Assembly: GCA_025765615.1 (NCBI GenBank) | Contig: JAIVFJ010000039.1 | Location: 1-64,000, forward strand | Direction: 5' to 3' | Origin: Zopfochytrium polystomum | Taxonomy: Eukaryota; Chytridiomycota; Chytridiomycetes; Chytridiales; Chytridiaceae | DNA: 64,000 nt | In this document: in pieces, positions 44,455 to 55,890 of the stretch | How positions within the stretch are numbered: position 1 is the stretch's first letter | How the letters are laid out: each line of letters opens with the position of its first letter | Translations under genes and position numbers: made by a program | Notes under the pieces: model-generated | Database searches by the model: none | What the model was told of the DNA's origin: nothing | The model's input: only the letters and a program-made list of their open reading frames with translations

Positions 44455-45015
44455 GTTCTCGACTCTCGCAATCCAAGAAATGCAGCTCACGCTCGAGCTC
44501 GCGGCGTTCCAGGAGCGCGTGACCTTCTGGGAGCTTGGTGGAGTCGATGGTGGAGTCGGTGACGACGACGCAGCGGTGATAGCGATGCACGTGGGTGGTG
44601 GCGGGAAAACGACGTCGACGACGCGCGGCGGCAAGTGCGGGAGCCGGGGTGCCGCTGGAGGTTGTTGCCGGCTCCCGCTGGAGGTTGTTGCATTTCAGGT
44701 GTGTGTGATTTGTGTGTGTGGGGTGTGCTGTGAGTGTTGTGTGTTTGTGTGTGTATATGTGTCGTGCGTTTGTATGTGCGCGTGTATGTTCGCGTGGGTG
44801 TGTCTGTGTGACTGTGTGTGTGTGTGTGTGTGTGTGTGTGCATATAGCACCTCAACGATTCATCATTTTCGTTCATCCTTTTCACCCACAAATTCCTCTC
44901 TCCCCCCCTTTACATTGCACACTTAAAGAACTACGTCACGACGCACGGCGGCCACTTCGGCGGCAGGGACGACCTCAGCCACGCCGCGTTCCTACGGCTG
45001 CGCGCAAAGTACGAG
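44455..45015 (+). pseudogene. CCDC112-like fragment, copy B
   Basis: Exon 44455-44698 (LALELAAF pattern changed to LTLELAAFQERVTFWE; end LEVVAFQ) contains a ~17-nt internal duplication (gctggaggttgttgc twice). Exon 44929-45015 encodes NYVTTHGGHFGGRDDLSHAA, FLRLRAKYE, with a GTCTGT donor. The next exon is absent, because an inversion boundary lies at ~45.07 kb. A (TG)n tract lies between the exons. Confidence 0.55.
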
Positions 45016-45049
45016 GTCTGTGTGCTGTGTTGCGTGAGATCCATTTTTG

Positions 45050-45705
45050 ATCCGAGAAATCACTGACAGGCTTGTATCAAGGAGAAGACCAGGGTTTGCC
45101 AGGCGTCGACGAGGGCGGAGGAAGATGAGGCTGGCTTGTACGACGAGGACGGAGTCGGAATCGGTTTGCACTCCGACGACGACGACGACGAGGATCGGCG
45201 CCGACGACACGGCCGCGCGCGTTCGGCGGCCTCGCGCTCGGCGTGGAGGAGGGCGTAGGCTACGACTTGGACGGCGCGCCGGCGACTCCTTTTTCCTTTT
45301 TTTGTTTGTCTGTTTGTTTGTTTGCTTGTTTGCTTGTTAGTTCGTTTTGCAGGGGCGTGAGAACAACAGAATAACTGAAGAAAAGCAGAACATCAGAACA
45401 GCAGAACAACAACAACAGCAACACACACACACACACACACGCAAACACTCGCACACACAAACACACACACAAACACGCAAACACAAAAACAGGCACGCTG
45501 CAAGCGGCTCACAAACACACACAATCGCACAATATCGCACAGTAAACAACAAAGCGAAAGCAAAAGCGAAACCGACCGCGAAACGAAAACGAAACGAAAC
45601 AACCCGTCCACCGCTCAATCTCCTCCTCGCGAATCGCGCGGCGCCGCTCCTTCTTTCCTTTTCCTTTTCCTTTTCCTTTCCTTCTCCCTCCGTCGCGTCG
45701 CCGTG

Positions 45706-45745
<40 letters not shown>

Positions 45746-46790
45746 CGTCCAGCTCGTAGCCACCACCGCCCTCGACCGACGCCGCCGCCACCTGGCACAG
45801 TAGAAGAACGAAAAAAAGTTACAAACACAAGCATCCCGAGCAGAAAAAACAAATGAAGAAGAATAACAAAAGAAGAAGAAGAAGAAGAAGAAGTGGGAGA
45901 AGGAGAAAGAAGAAAGAACAAGAAGAGGAAAGAAGAAAGCATCAAAACCCCTCAAACAAACTCACTCACACCACCGCCGCACCGCCTCCTTCGTCTTCCT
46001 CGCCAGCAGCTCCGCGAACCGGTCGTACCACGCCGCGTGCGCCACCGCCGCGTCCGCGCTCTCGACAGCCGGGATCGACTCGACGCACGTGCGGACAAGT
46101 TTGTCCTGGTTGTCCTTTTTTTGTTGTTTTGTGTGTGTGTGTGTGTGTGTGTGTCAGTGATTTCTCGGATCAAAAATGGATCTCACGCAACACAGCACAC
46201 AGACATCGTACTTTGTGGCTGAGGTCGTCCCTTCCGCCGTAGTGGCCGCCGTGCGTCGCGACGTAGTTCTTCATGTGTGGAGTGGAAAGAGAGGAATTGT
46301 GGGTGAAAAGGGTGAACAAAAATGATGAATCGTTGAGGTGCTTTTGCACACACACACAGAGTCACACAGTCACACCCACGCGAACATACACGCGCACATA
46401 CAAACGCACAACACACACACACACACACACTCTCTCTCTCTCTCCCTCTCTCTCTCTGACACACACTCACAGCACACCCCCACACACAAATCACACACAC
46501 CTGAATCGCAACAACCTCCAGCGGCAACCCGCCCTCGCACTTGCCGCCGCCGCATGCGTCGTCGTCGTCGATTCCCGCCACCACCCGCGTGCATCGCTAT
46601 TACCGCTGCGTCGTCGTCACCGACTCCACCATCGACTCCACAATGATCCCAGATGGCCACGCGATCCTGGAACGCCGCGAGCTCGAGCGCGAGCTCCTTT
46701 TTTCTTGCGTCGCGAGGGCCGAGAACCTGTGGAGCGGGAGAGAACAAGGGGTGGGGTGGGGTTGGGAGGTGAGGGTCGTTACTCAAAACT
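45050..46790 (-). pseudogene. CCDC112-like fragment with SYKP tail, copy C
   Basis: Minus strand pieces: 46740-46503 (KELALELAAFQDRVAIW; end EGGLPLEVVAIQ), 46271-46185 (NYVATHGGHYGGRDDLSH, then KV: ~24 nt that encode AAFLRLRA are deleted), 46114-45974 (DNQDKLVRTCVESI, HAAWYDRFAELLARKTKEAV, RRW) and a last exon (45.80-45.3 kb) with Q13 and TRRREKERKRKRKRKGKK. It then joins YALLHAEREAAERA and SSSYKPASSS near 45.25-45.10 kb, as copy A does. Exon 3 is the best-preserved example of the family here. Because its 3' end abuts copy B's at ~45.05 kb, B and C are convergent (tail to tail). Confidence 0.6.
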
Positions 46791-47774
46791 CAACACTCAA
46801 AAAAAAAAAAAAAAAAGAAAGCAAAATAAAGGAAACTCGCACGCAAGCAACGCACTTTTCCTTTGAGTCTCCCTCAACAGCAACAAGTCGCTTCGATGCG
46901 CTGCATGGCGCGCTTGAGTCCGTCGAGGCTTATTGCTGTTGTTGTTGTTGTTGTTGTTGCTGTTTTTGTTTGTTTTTGGTAAGGACAAACCTCGATATAA
47001 CAGTAACACAGCGTCAAGGGGTTGTGTGAGTGTGGAAATTGTCTGAGACAGGTCTCTGCTTTTCTTTGTGATCGAAAATGCACTGTCCTGCTGTTGACAA
47101 GGCTGATCTGGGTCCTTTGTCTCTCTGCTTGTCTGTCTGTCTCTCTGCTCTTCGCATCCTCACCGTCCAAGGTTGGACTCAACCGAGACTGTCGACTGCT
47201 CGTTCGGCAATCACTGTCATCCTCCACCGTGCCTCAATCCAAAACCCCACCTCTCCCCCGATTGCTGCTGGATCCGTCTCATGTCTCATGTACTTTGCAT
47301 CCCGCCCCACCACCACTACCCACGCCCATTCCCTCGGAGTTGGTCTCATCGCAACAACTAACTGAAACGTGTCGGTGGTCGACCTCCCTCCCTCACCCCC
47401 ACCCCGTGACAGACTGCCTGGTACCGTATCGTTCGTGATCCACCCAAATTTGTGCCTGATTGCTGTATTCGTCTCACGTGCTTGCATCTCCTTGGGATCG
47501 TCGTGCCTTCCCCGCCTTTCATTCTCGAAACTTCCATGAATTCGCCCATCAACGCATCGATTGGCTCCTACTGCTTCACCGCTGCGGAAACTGTGTTTTT
47601 TGTTTGAATTCTGATTGCTCGGCCCTCGCCTCTTCGGTCTCCCCACCGACGCACAGGCTCGCACCCACTGTTCGTCGTCCACTAGTCGAACCTCCAAGAA
47701 GGCACAGTTCTTTTTAAAAAATTGGGGGTAAGCCACACGGTCCCCATGGAGACTGTGCGTCACCTACCTCTCCA

Positions 47775-50300
47775 CCCCGGTGCCTTTTTTGTACAAGTCA
47801 GGTTCGCCGAGCCCGTCGACTGACAAGCCAACGTCCACAACGTTCATACCAGGGCTCTCGTCGGTCTCGTCGTACAAGCCGTCGTCAGTACCCTCGTCGT
47901 CCTCCAAGCCTACTTCGCTTTCCACCATCTCGTCCTACAAGCCGTCTACAAGCTCCAGCTACAAGCCCACCACTGCGTCAACTTCGTATGTGCCGACGCC
48001 CACAAGCGTTCCCACCTGTTCCAGGCCTCTTGCAGGAGCTTCCGTCTTTGACATTGCTGGCGAGTACGAGATCACGTCGCTTTCTGGTTGCAAGTGCATC
48101 CCAAACTCGGTCCACCACTTGACGCCGATTTCATCCACCTCGTTCCTCGTTCATCATTGAACGTTCCGTTGATGATGACAAGTTTTTCAACCTTGGCGCT
48201 ACTTTTGTGTAAGTGTGTTTTGAAATCGATTATTGTTGCAAACCCTAACATTTGAAATTTTTAGGTTCTTCCACTTCTTTCGTGCCAAGCGGCTACAACT
48301 CTGATATCTACGGCCAGTTTGCAGCCGCCTCCGACGGCACGCTTACTGCCTCCTTTTTCAGCAGCGCTTGCACTACAAAGTGGAGTGCGTGGCCGGACCG
48401 TGTGCCTCGATCGACTTTATCAAATCGTCTGGCACCCAGGAGCAGCTCGTGCACCGCCAGCCGGCTCGCGGGATCGAAGGTCTTTTCGTAACGTTCCTGA
48501 ACAAAGTGCACAGGGCTACCGCCGCGACAACTACTTCCAGCTACAAGTCTCCAACTCCAACTCCCACGGCTACGGACAAGCCCTGCGCGACCCCGACGGT
48601 GAGCACAACCAAGGTTCTCACCAAAGACGTTCCTATCGACTACATGGCCGGCATTACACCGTCAACACTGCTGGGCCGTACTCGTGCCCCATTGCCGCTC
48701 GCGGCAAGGTTGCCCTCATTCAGCTCGGAGAGGGAACCGCGTTCTACTTCGACTTATCCATCGCTGCCACGGCCGACGCGTACCGCGGCAACCAAACCGG
48801 AGCCTGGTTCCAATACGGACCGATCTTTGCGTACCCCTACAGCCCATCGGTCACTTTCACTGTTATCAACTCGGCCGTCGCCATCAAGTTCTACCAGTAC
48901 TCGACTACGTGCTACATCAACGCTACTTGCACTTTCGGGGCGTGCTCTAAATTCTCTTGGTCGCTCCCTGGCTCAACTTCCACGAGTGCTTATAAGCCGA
49001 CGTCGACAAGCACCTCCGTCTACAAGCCGACGACACCAATCTACATCCCTCCTTCTTCCACCAGTTACGTTTCTTCTGTCGTGCTGACTACCACTGGTGC
49101 CCCTCCGCCGCCTCCACCACACACTTCTGGCCTCCCTCCACCCCCACCCGGCACCACCGGCAACCCACCGCCCTCACCACCGGAGACGGCTGGGAACGTT
49201 CCTCCCCACCACCGCCAACCCACCTCCACCCCCGCCACGGGCGACAACTGGAAATGTGCCTCTTGCACCCCCAGGCACTACTGGCAACCACCTTCCTCCC
49301 CCTCCGCCGGAGACGACTGGGAACGTGACCTCCCCCGCCCCAGGCACCACTGGCAACCCACCGCCGCCCCCGCCCCCAACGACCACTGGAAACGTCCCAC
49401 CGCCGTCCCCCGGCATCACCGGCAACCCGCCCCGGCCACCCCCCGGAACAACCGGAAACGTGGCGCCCCCGCCACCGCCCGGTACCACTACCAACAACGG
49501 GTCCAACCCCGCGACCACCGGCAACGTTTCACCGCCGCCGCCGCCGGGCACCACCACGGGCAACCCGCCGCCGCCGCCCCCGCCCGGCACGACCGGCGGC
49601 CCCGTCGCGGCGGCAACCACCGGCAACGCGCCGCCGCCCCCGCCAGGATCAAACTTCCGCCGTCCCCGACGTCGCAACCACGTCCGGCGCCGCCTCCGCC
49701 CCGCCTCCCACTACGACGGGTTCCGCGTCCACACCCATCGTCGCTACCACCGGTTCTTCCGCTGCCCCGGCCTCCGCCGCGGCGTCCACCTCGGCCGCCG
49801 GCACCGCCCCCGCGTCGACGTGGGCGGTTGCCACGACTTCGGCTGCGAACACGGCCTCGACTGGGACCACCACCGCCGCCGCTGCCGCCGCGTCGACCTC
49901 CTCGGAGGCGGCCCCGGTCGTCACAACCAACCACCACAACGGCAGCCGCCGCCGGAACTACCACCGCTGCTGGAACCATGCCGCGGCCGCGGTATCGACC
50001 TCTGCGGCGGCCCCGGTCGTCGCAACCACCACCGGCGCCGCCTCAGCCTCGGCCTCGGCCTCCGCCGTAGCCTCCACCGGCTCGGCGTCCCTTGCCGCAT
50101 CCACCTCGGCCGCCGCCGCCGTCGCGTCGACCACCACCGCCCCCGCCCCCGCCGCCGGCTCCACCTGGGCCGCCGCCTCGGCCACCGACTCGGCGTCCCA
50201 ACCGGCGTCGACCACCGCCGCGCCCGTCGTCGCAACAACCACCACCGCAGCCGCCGCATCCGCCTCAGCGTCCGCCGCGGGCCACGACCTCGTCGGCGTA
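47775..50300 (+). pseudogene. Large wall protein with SYKP, Pro-rich PPPGTTGN and Ala/Ser/Thr repeats, frameshifted
   Basis: Starts without its 5' end at a duplication junction (~47.75 kb). SSYKP repeats lead to CSRPLAGASVFDIAGEYEIT, then an intron (48209-48264). Its acceptor side lacks 8 nt relative to copy 1, shifting the frame. Next come VPSGYNSDIYGQFAAASDGT, AGPCASIDFIKSSGTQEQ, NTAGPYSCPIAARGKVALIQ, LGEGTAFYFDLSIAATADAY, FTVINSAVAIKFYQYSTTCY and a SAYKP/SVYKP linker. About fifteen PPPPGTTGN-type units follow, then a stalk (TTSGAASAPPPTTTG, AAASTSAAGTAPAS) to about 50.3 kb. The most natural reading changes frame at least four times. The features suggest a secreted, glycosylated surface protein (adhesin/extensin-like). 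Whether it is a pseudogene or mis-sequenced cannot be decided. Confidence 0.55.
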
Positions 50301-51560
50301 AAAATAGGGTGTCGGGCGGTGTACTCCCCGGCCTCCTCGCGCGCGAATTATGCTCGGACGCTATCAAAACCCGGCTTTCGTTTCTATACTTTTTTCCTTT
50401 CTTTTTTTTGGTCATATTCTCGACGAAAAAAACCAAAGAAAAACAAAAAAAAAAAAACCGCCCCTCGATTACCTTTTTCTTGCCTGTACGCACTCTCCGC
50501 TCTTCCGCAACCTCGACTATTTTCGTCCAGGGCTGTCTTTCTTTGTGCGGGTTGCAACGACTGCGACCTTTTATTTGTCTTCCACACTTTGACTGGAGAG
50601 GGAAGTGCAATGCCACCCCCCCCCAACTACGCCCAAAACTTTGTAATCCCCATTTTCACCCTTCACACCAGCCACTACCTACAGGCGAGAAACGGCGCTT
50701 TGTAGATGCTCTTCTTTACCCCACTTCAAGCCCCCTTCATCGCCCACTTTCTGTTTCCTTTTTTTTTTTTTTTTTCTTTTTTTTCCTCTCTTTTCTTTTC
50801 TTTTCTTTTTGCACGGACTATGATTCATTGTTGATTCTGTTGTGGTGCAACGCCATTTTTACTTCTTCGTTCTTCGATTGGGTGGGTTTTATGCTCTCCC
50901 TTTTCTCATCCTGCACACGGCTCGTAGAAGAATAAAAAAAAATTGGCTCAGGAAAAAGGCTCCCCTCCCTCTTCCCCCTTCCCCGCGATCATCAATGAAA
51001 GGTTCTGGTCAAGACCGTACCGTGTATTTTTAATGCCATGGTTGGCCCCCCGCACACCTACACACAACCGGGTACTAGCTGCTGTGTATCTGCTTTTTAA
51101 CCCACCTACGCTCTCCGCCCTCGGACCATCCACCAAACCGTTTTACCCAGCATCCCAGTTGATTTACCGCGAATCATACTCGAGAAAACCGCCGCATGGG
51201 GCTAAGTCCAGGAAAATCTTCTGCATGCCAAGGTTGTAAACGGCGAACAGTTTGCAATGAGCTTGACTCTGCCATTCTTATATAGCTGTCGCATGACAAG
51301 GTTCCTCTGTTCGGTTTTGTTGGTCCAATCAATGCTGTAATGATGAGCTCGCCGAATTCTCAATAAAACTATCTCTTTGTCTTCGAAAGGGTCAAAATGA
51401 CCTTACCAATTCTACCTTTCTTCTCCTCCTTGTCTTGTGCAAACGGCCTCCTCAATCAGTCACCTAACTGCCTATCGTCACTCTCTCCAAACTGGGCGCA
51501 GCTACTATCAGCTCTGAGTGGTCATGGGGACTCCTTTCTTGGAAAACGAATATCCACGAA
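50301..51560. other. Intergenic, no gene seen
   Basis: C/T-rich with long T runs. No supported ORF. Confidence 0.4.
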
Positions 51561-51568
51561 TCCACTGT

Positions 51569-51737
51569 TTAAGTCGTAGGTTCAAATTCAACGTATTGTA
51601 CGATGAGTGATGCGAAAGGAACAGCGGCGAAGGCTGCAAAGGCGGCGGGGATGTTGGCGTTAATGGCATAGTAAGCAGTTCCATAAGCCATCCCACCAAA
51701 GATGAAGACCATTAAAGCTGTACCATAAAGGGCAACT
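51569..51737 (-). CDS. Possible small membrane-protein exon (two hydrophobic segments)
   Basis: Minus strand, acceptor TTGTCAG at 51738 and stop TAA at 51569. The frame reads VALYGTALMVFIFGGMAYGT, AYYAINANIPAAFAAFAAVP, FASLIVQYVEFEPTT: two hydrophobic segments separated by a short polar turn. Composition is gene-like, unlike its flanks, but the upstream exon was not found. Family not recognised. Confidence 0.35.
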
Positions 51738-51940
51738 CTGACAATCACTTAATTTGTTTGACAGAAGGCCCGACGCTTTAGCGGAAGTGTATCTCCAGTC
51801 CAGCAAGGAGCACTCGTCCTCCCGTGAGTCAATTCAATGTTTGTAATGAAGAACCCCTTTCAGGGTGGGAAAAGTGGAGCTATAAACTGTCTGTGCAGTG
51901 AAATGCCCGCTCACACAGCTGGCCTTGCTGCCATTACCGC

Positions 51941-54900
51941 TGTAAACAGTCAACTCTGAGTGAGTGAGTGAGGGAGTGAATGTAGTGGAGATGTGTGATT
52001 GTGGGTAGTCCTTCTCTCCACTTTGGAGAGAAAGAGAAAAAACTGTTATGAATAATTGATACATAATGATGATATGCATGCTGTAATAGTTGCTAGGCAA
52101 GCGTGACTGGCACAGGGAAAACCCCTCTCCTATATTATCTGCTTTAGCAGAGGAGGAGGAAAACTGTTAACACTGGGTTTCTGTTCCACTTAATACTCGG
52201 AGTATTTGTCAACAGCACAAGCCAGCGCCCAGGTCTGCATTGGCACTGGCTCACTCTCCCATGGGCATTGTGAGAACGATAACTGACAGTCACAATAGGT
52301 TCAGGTCCGTCTTGTGCCTCTTGCTGCTAACCAGTCAGTTCTGCCTAACACCCCTGCGCACAATGATCATGGGTGTAGCACCCATTATGCAAAGTGTGCG
52401 TAAGCGTCTGAGGCTTCAACTGAAAGGGTGTTCGAAAGGTCGGAGCAGGGTCAGAGGCCAAGTAGTGAGGTAAGTTGCTTGTGCTGAGATGTCGAGAGTG
52501 GTTTTGTGAGAATGTCTGTGATCTGGTTGCTGGTTGGTATGTAGCGTACAGTGATCTCTCCAGTGGCTACGCCTTGTCAGAGGAAATCAGCACGTATGTC
52601 AATGTATTTTGTGCGAGGATGTGTTAGAGGGTTGAGCACTAGTGCAATTGCAGATTGATTGTCCTCAAGGATTGGAAGTGGCTGCTGCAGGGATTTGCAA
52701 CTCTGATAATACGGCGAGGAGCCATTGTGCTTCTTGGAATGCTTCAGAAAGTGAGTAGTACTCTGATTCTGTGGAGGATAGCGATACGCAATGTTTGCGT
52801 GAGACCCAAGAGACGGCGGCGTCCCGCTATGTGGTCTGCCATTGGAGCTAGGCTCTCTTCAGGTTTATCTTTGTCTTCGCCAAGGACAATAGCAAACGTG
52901 TCAGGGTTGCAACCACAGTTGTCATTGTTGTCTTCCATATCTTGGGGAAGAGTTGGGGGTTGATCTGAGGTGTTTGTCGATGATGATGGTGGCTGTCCCC
53001 CCTGGAAGCCTGGCGCAGTTGCTGGCAGGTACGAGAGGAGGAAGCACCATCAGGAGGGGAGTTGGATAATTGATGGTAAGAGTCAACTGGTGGCTCGACA
53101 GGATTGAAAGAACGAGAGTTGTCAGTATCAGGAAAATCTGAAAAATCATCAGAAAGAAGTTAAGAAATCAGAATTAAGAGGTTGAAGCTTAGTGTCACTG
53201 CGGACAAGGCCAGGAAAGACATGCTCATGCAAGTTGTAGTGGTGTGTCTGAAGAATTGTCAGGAACAGGGCAGGACAGGACAAGGCAGACAAGGAACTGA
53301 GAGGAGTGATGATTGTATTGGAAACAATAATTCACTTGAGGGATGGGACAGGTCCCCCCATCCCCCTTTTATACCTTTTGAGATTCTTCCTTGTCAAGAC
53401 TCAAAGAAAGTTCCAGAAAGAGCAATTAGTAATACAATGATACCAATGATACCAATGACAACAAGACAAGTCAGGAAAGCAAAGAAGGTTCCAGAAGGTT
53501 CCACAAGGTTCCATGAAGGAATGTTCTAGAAGGTTCCAGAAGGTTCCAGAGGTTTCCAGAGGGTGATTCATAACAAGAATGGTCTGTCCATCCAAGTCGT
53601 AACTGAGGGCAATGGACTTGCTGTCTGTGTCAAAACCCAAGAAGGGACCAAGTGAGGCCTGAGGAGAGAACTTGGTCTTGCATGAGTTTGCAGGTTCTGT
53701 GTACTCATTGTTGAGTGTGACAATGAGGCAGCCAAAAATTCCGAGATGACGTAGGCTGGGTTTTTGGCCTTGGGAATATTCGAATGGAATTCAACCAGTG
53801 TGAGTGTGTTGCACGTGATTGCGCAGGAATGAAGCATGGCGTATTGTGTAGGACCAGAAGAACTGTGGAAGCTGAGCTTCAATCAAGAGACAGGAAGCAA
53901 TGCAGGTGATGACCTTGATGGCATTTTCTGCGACACCATCACCCTCCTTGACATAAGGAACAGAAGGCCGAAAGCCGATGGGAGGTTGCTGGTTGATGGG
54001 AGTTGCTCGACAGTGCAGTGGTGACAAATAGTGACTTTAGGAGTTGTTTGATGCTGTGCTTGATGGAAAAAGGGTGTCCAGGATAGAAGATGTGTGTTGC
54101 ACACAATGCTTGTTGCAAGCTGATTGATAGCGGAAAAATTCTGAAAATTGGAATACCAGGTTGGCACTGTTGAAGAGCAACTGTGCCAAATTTCAGGCTG
54201 AGAATCAAAGTTTTGGTGGTGCTGTCCCTTGGGGAGTGTTGGAGAACGAAATGGAGGGAACTTAGAGCAAATTGATGTGTGCAGCTGGGGTGACTTGTCA
54301 CACAAGAAAGGACAAAATGATGGTTGGAGGTAGTGGAAGTGGTAGTTTGACTTTTGGGCCTCCTTAGCAAAATTGCTTCTAGCTCCTGCTGTAGGGCTTG
54401 TGGCCGAGCGCATTAGGTATCAATGGAAAGAGCAGAAGCACGTAAATATAGCTGTGTAAGGGTGTCCCTTGGTCGCCTCCCATTTTTGAGAAGATGTCTT
54501 GCAAAGTTGAGGAAGAGTTTATTGACTTTGAAGGCCAATCAAATTCCGAAGAGACAACATAGAGAGCTGCGTAATAGCTTGTTGAAAAGAGGAGAATCAT
54601 AGCTTTCAAATGCACTATTGCAAGCCCGGTTTGAATGACGGAGTCGGCTGGGAGAGGGCTTTGAAAAATTTTGGCCTCCCAAACGAAAGGGTCTTTAAAG
54701 TTGAGCTAGGCTGATTCTGTTTGTTGGAGGTGGTAGAGATTCTTGTTCTGAGCTAGAATCTGTGGTTGATGCAGCCAGATAGCTGGCACGCTGTTGTGTA
54801 AACAGTCTACTCTGAGTGAGTGAGTGGAAGGAGTTAATGAAGTGGAGATGTGAGCTTGTGGGTGGTCCTTCTCCCCAACTTGGAGAGAAAGAGAAAAAAC

Positions 54901-55209
54901 TCTGTTATGAATAATTGATACATAATGATTATATGCACGCTGTAATAGTTGCTAGGCAAGTGTGGCTGGCACAGGGTAAAAACCTCTGCTATATAAACTG
55001 CTTGAGCAGAGGAGAAGGAAAACTGTTGACACCAGGTTTCTGTTCCACTTAATACTCAGAGTATTTGTCAACAGGGCAAGCCAGCGCCCAGGTGTGCATT
55101 AGCGGTGGCTCACTGTCCCATGGGTATCGTGAGAACGATAACTGACAGTCACAATAGGTTCAGGTCCGTCTTGTGCCTCTTGCTGCTAACCAGTCAGTTC
55201 CGCCTAACC
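51941..55209 (-). mobile_element. Degenerate Ty1/copia retrotransposon with LTRs
   Basis: Direct repeats 51941-52350 and 54797-55209 (~410 bp; each begins TGTAAACAG and ends GCCTAACA or GCCTAAC on the plus strand, i.e. TG...CA on the minus strand) flank a 2.45-kb internal part. On the minus strand this has integrase (YVKEGDGVAENAIKVI, EAQLPQFFWSYTIRHA near 53800-54000) and GCLIVTLNNEYTEPANS, LGPFLGFDTDSKS (near 53680). RNase H pieces occur near 52550-52760 (ESEYYSLSEAFQEAQWLLAV, NQSAIALVLNPLTHPRTKYI, SNQITDILTKPL). Much of gag-pol is missing, with stops. No target-site duplication was visible, so the two LTRs may have diverged or belong to a recombinant. Confidence 0.8.
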
Positions 55210-55890
55210 TCACCTGGGCAGGTCCACTTTTCCGATCTTGTAAATGATATATCTCTGGAAGAATGTGGGAGGCAGCATTGTGGTGACGGGATCCGGATGC
55301 AAGTGCCACAAGGGCACACTAAAGGATCTCCTCACTTAAAATCGGAGAGTGTGCACACTGCCGCATGCGCTGAGGAACGTAGAATAGGTGGGGGGGAGTG
55401 GCAACCAGTCTCTCTCTCTGACGGGGACTCTGCCAATGCAGGGAGGGTGGGAGGGAGGAGGAATGCAAGGTATGGTTGAGGGGGGACGCAGGAAAAGAGG
55501 AAAAATTGGAAAAGAGAAGACAAAGACACATTGCCAACCAATAATGTCTCGCAATGTTTTCGAAATACAAATATCGTAAATACCACTGCTGTTTGCGTTC
55601 ATTTTCATCATGCTTTGATGTGTGCGAATGTCTCCAGAAAATTGCGCCATCAAAAACTAAATTCTTCACAAGATGAGATTCATTTTCCCCCATCAGAGAA
55701 CCCAAACCCCCAGGTGAAATGCGATGGGTCGGCTCCTGAAGAAAACACACAGCCAAGAGGGAGACGGAAAGGACCAAGGAGGGAGCGAGGAACAACAACA
55801 CTTCTGAAAAAGTCGAAACAGCAAAAAAGAGTCACTCAAGACACGGTGGAAAGCAGGAAGCAAACAGTTTTCCAGATGACAATTCTTCAC

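Larger units (their letters stand above)
43450..47755. repeat. Large inverted repeat, arms ~1.6 kb, spacer ~1.07 kb
   Basis: The left arm (43.45-45.07 kb) and right arm (46.14-47.75 kb) match as reverse complements. Examples are the CCDC112 exons and introns (gcacctcaacgattcatcat), the kinase flank (gtttcagtta-ttgttgc-atgagacc) and aaagtgcgttgcttgcgtgc. The arms are diverged by small indels and substitutions. The spacer holds the remaining copy C exons. Confidence 0.75.

Noticed and set aside
49174..50245. Gly-rich and Ala/Val-rich minus-strand ORFs
   Set aside because: Reverse complement of the Pro-rich and Ala/Ser/Thr repeats of the plus-strand wall protein.
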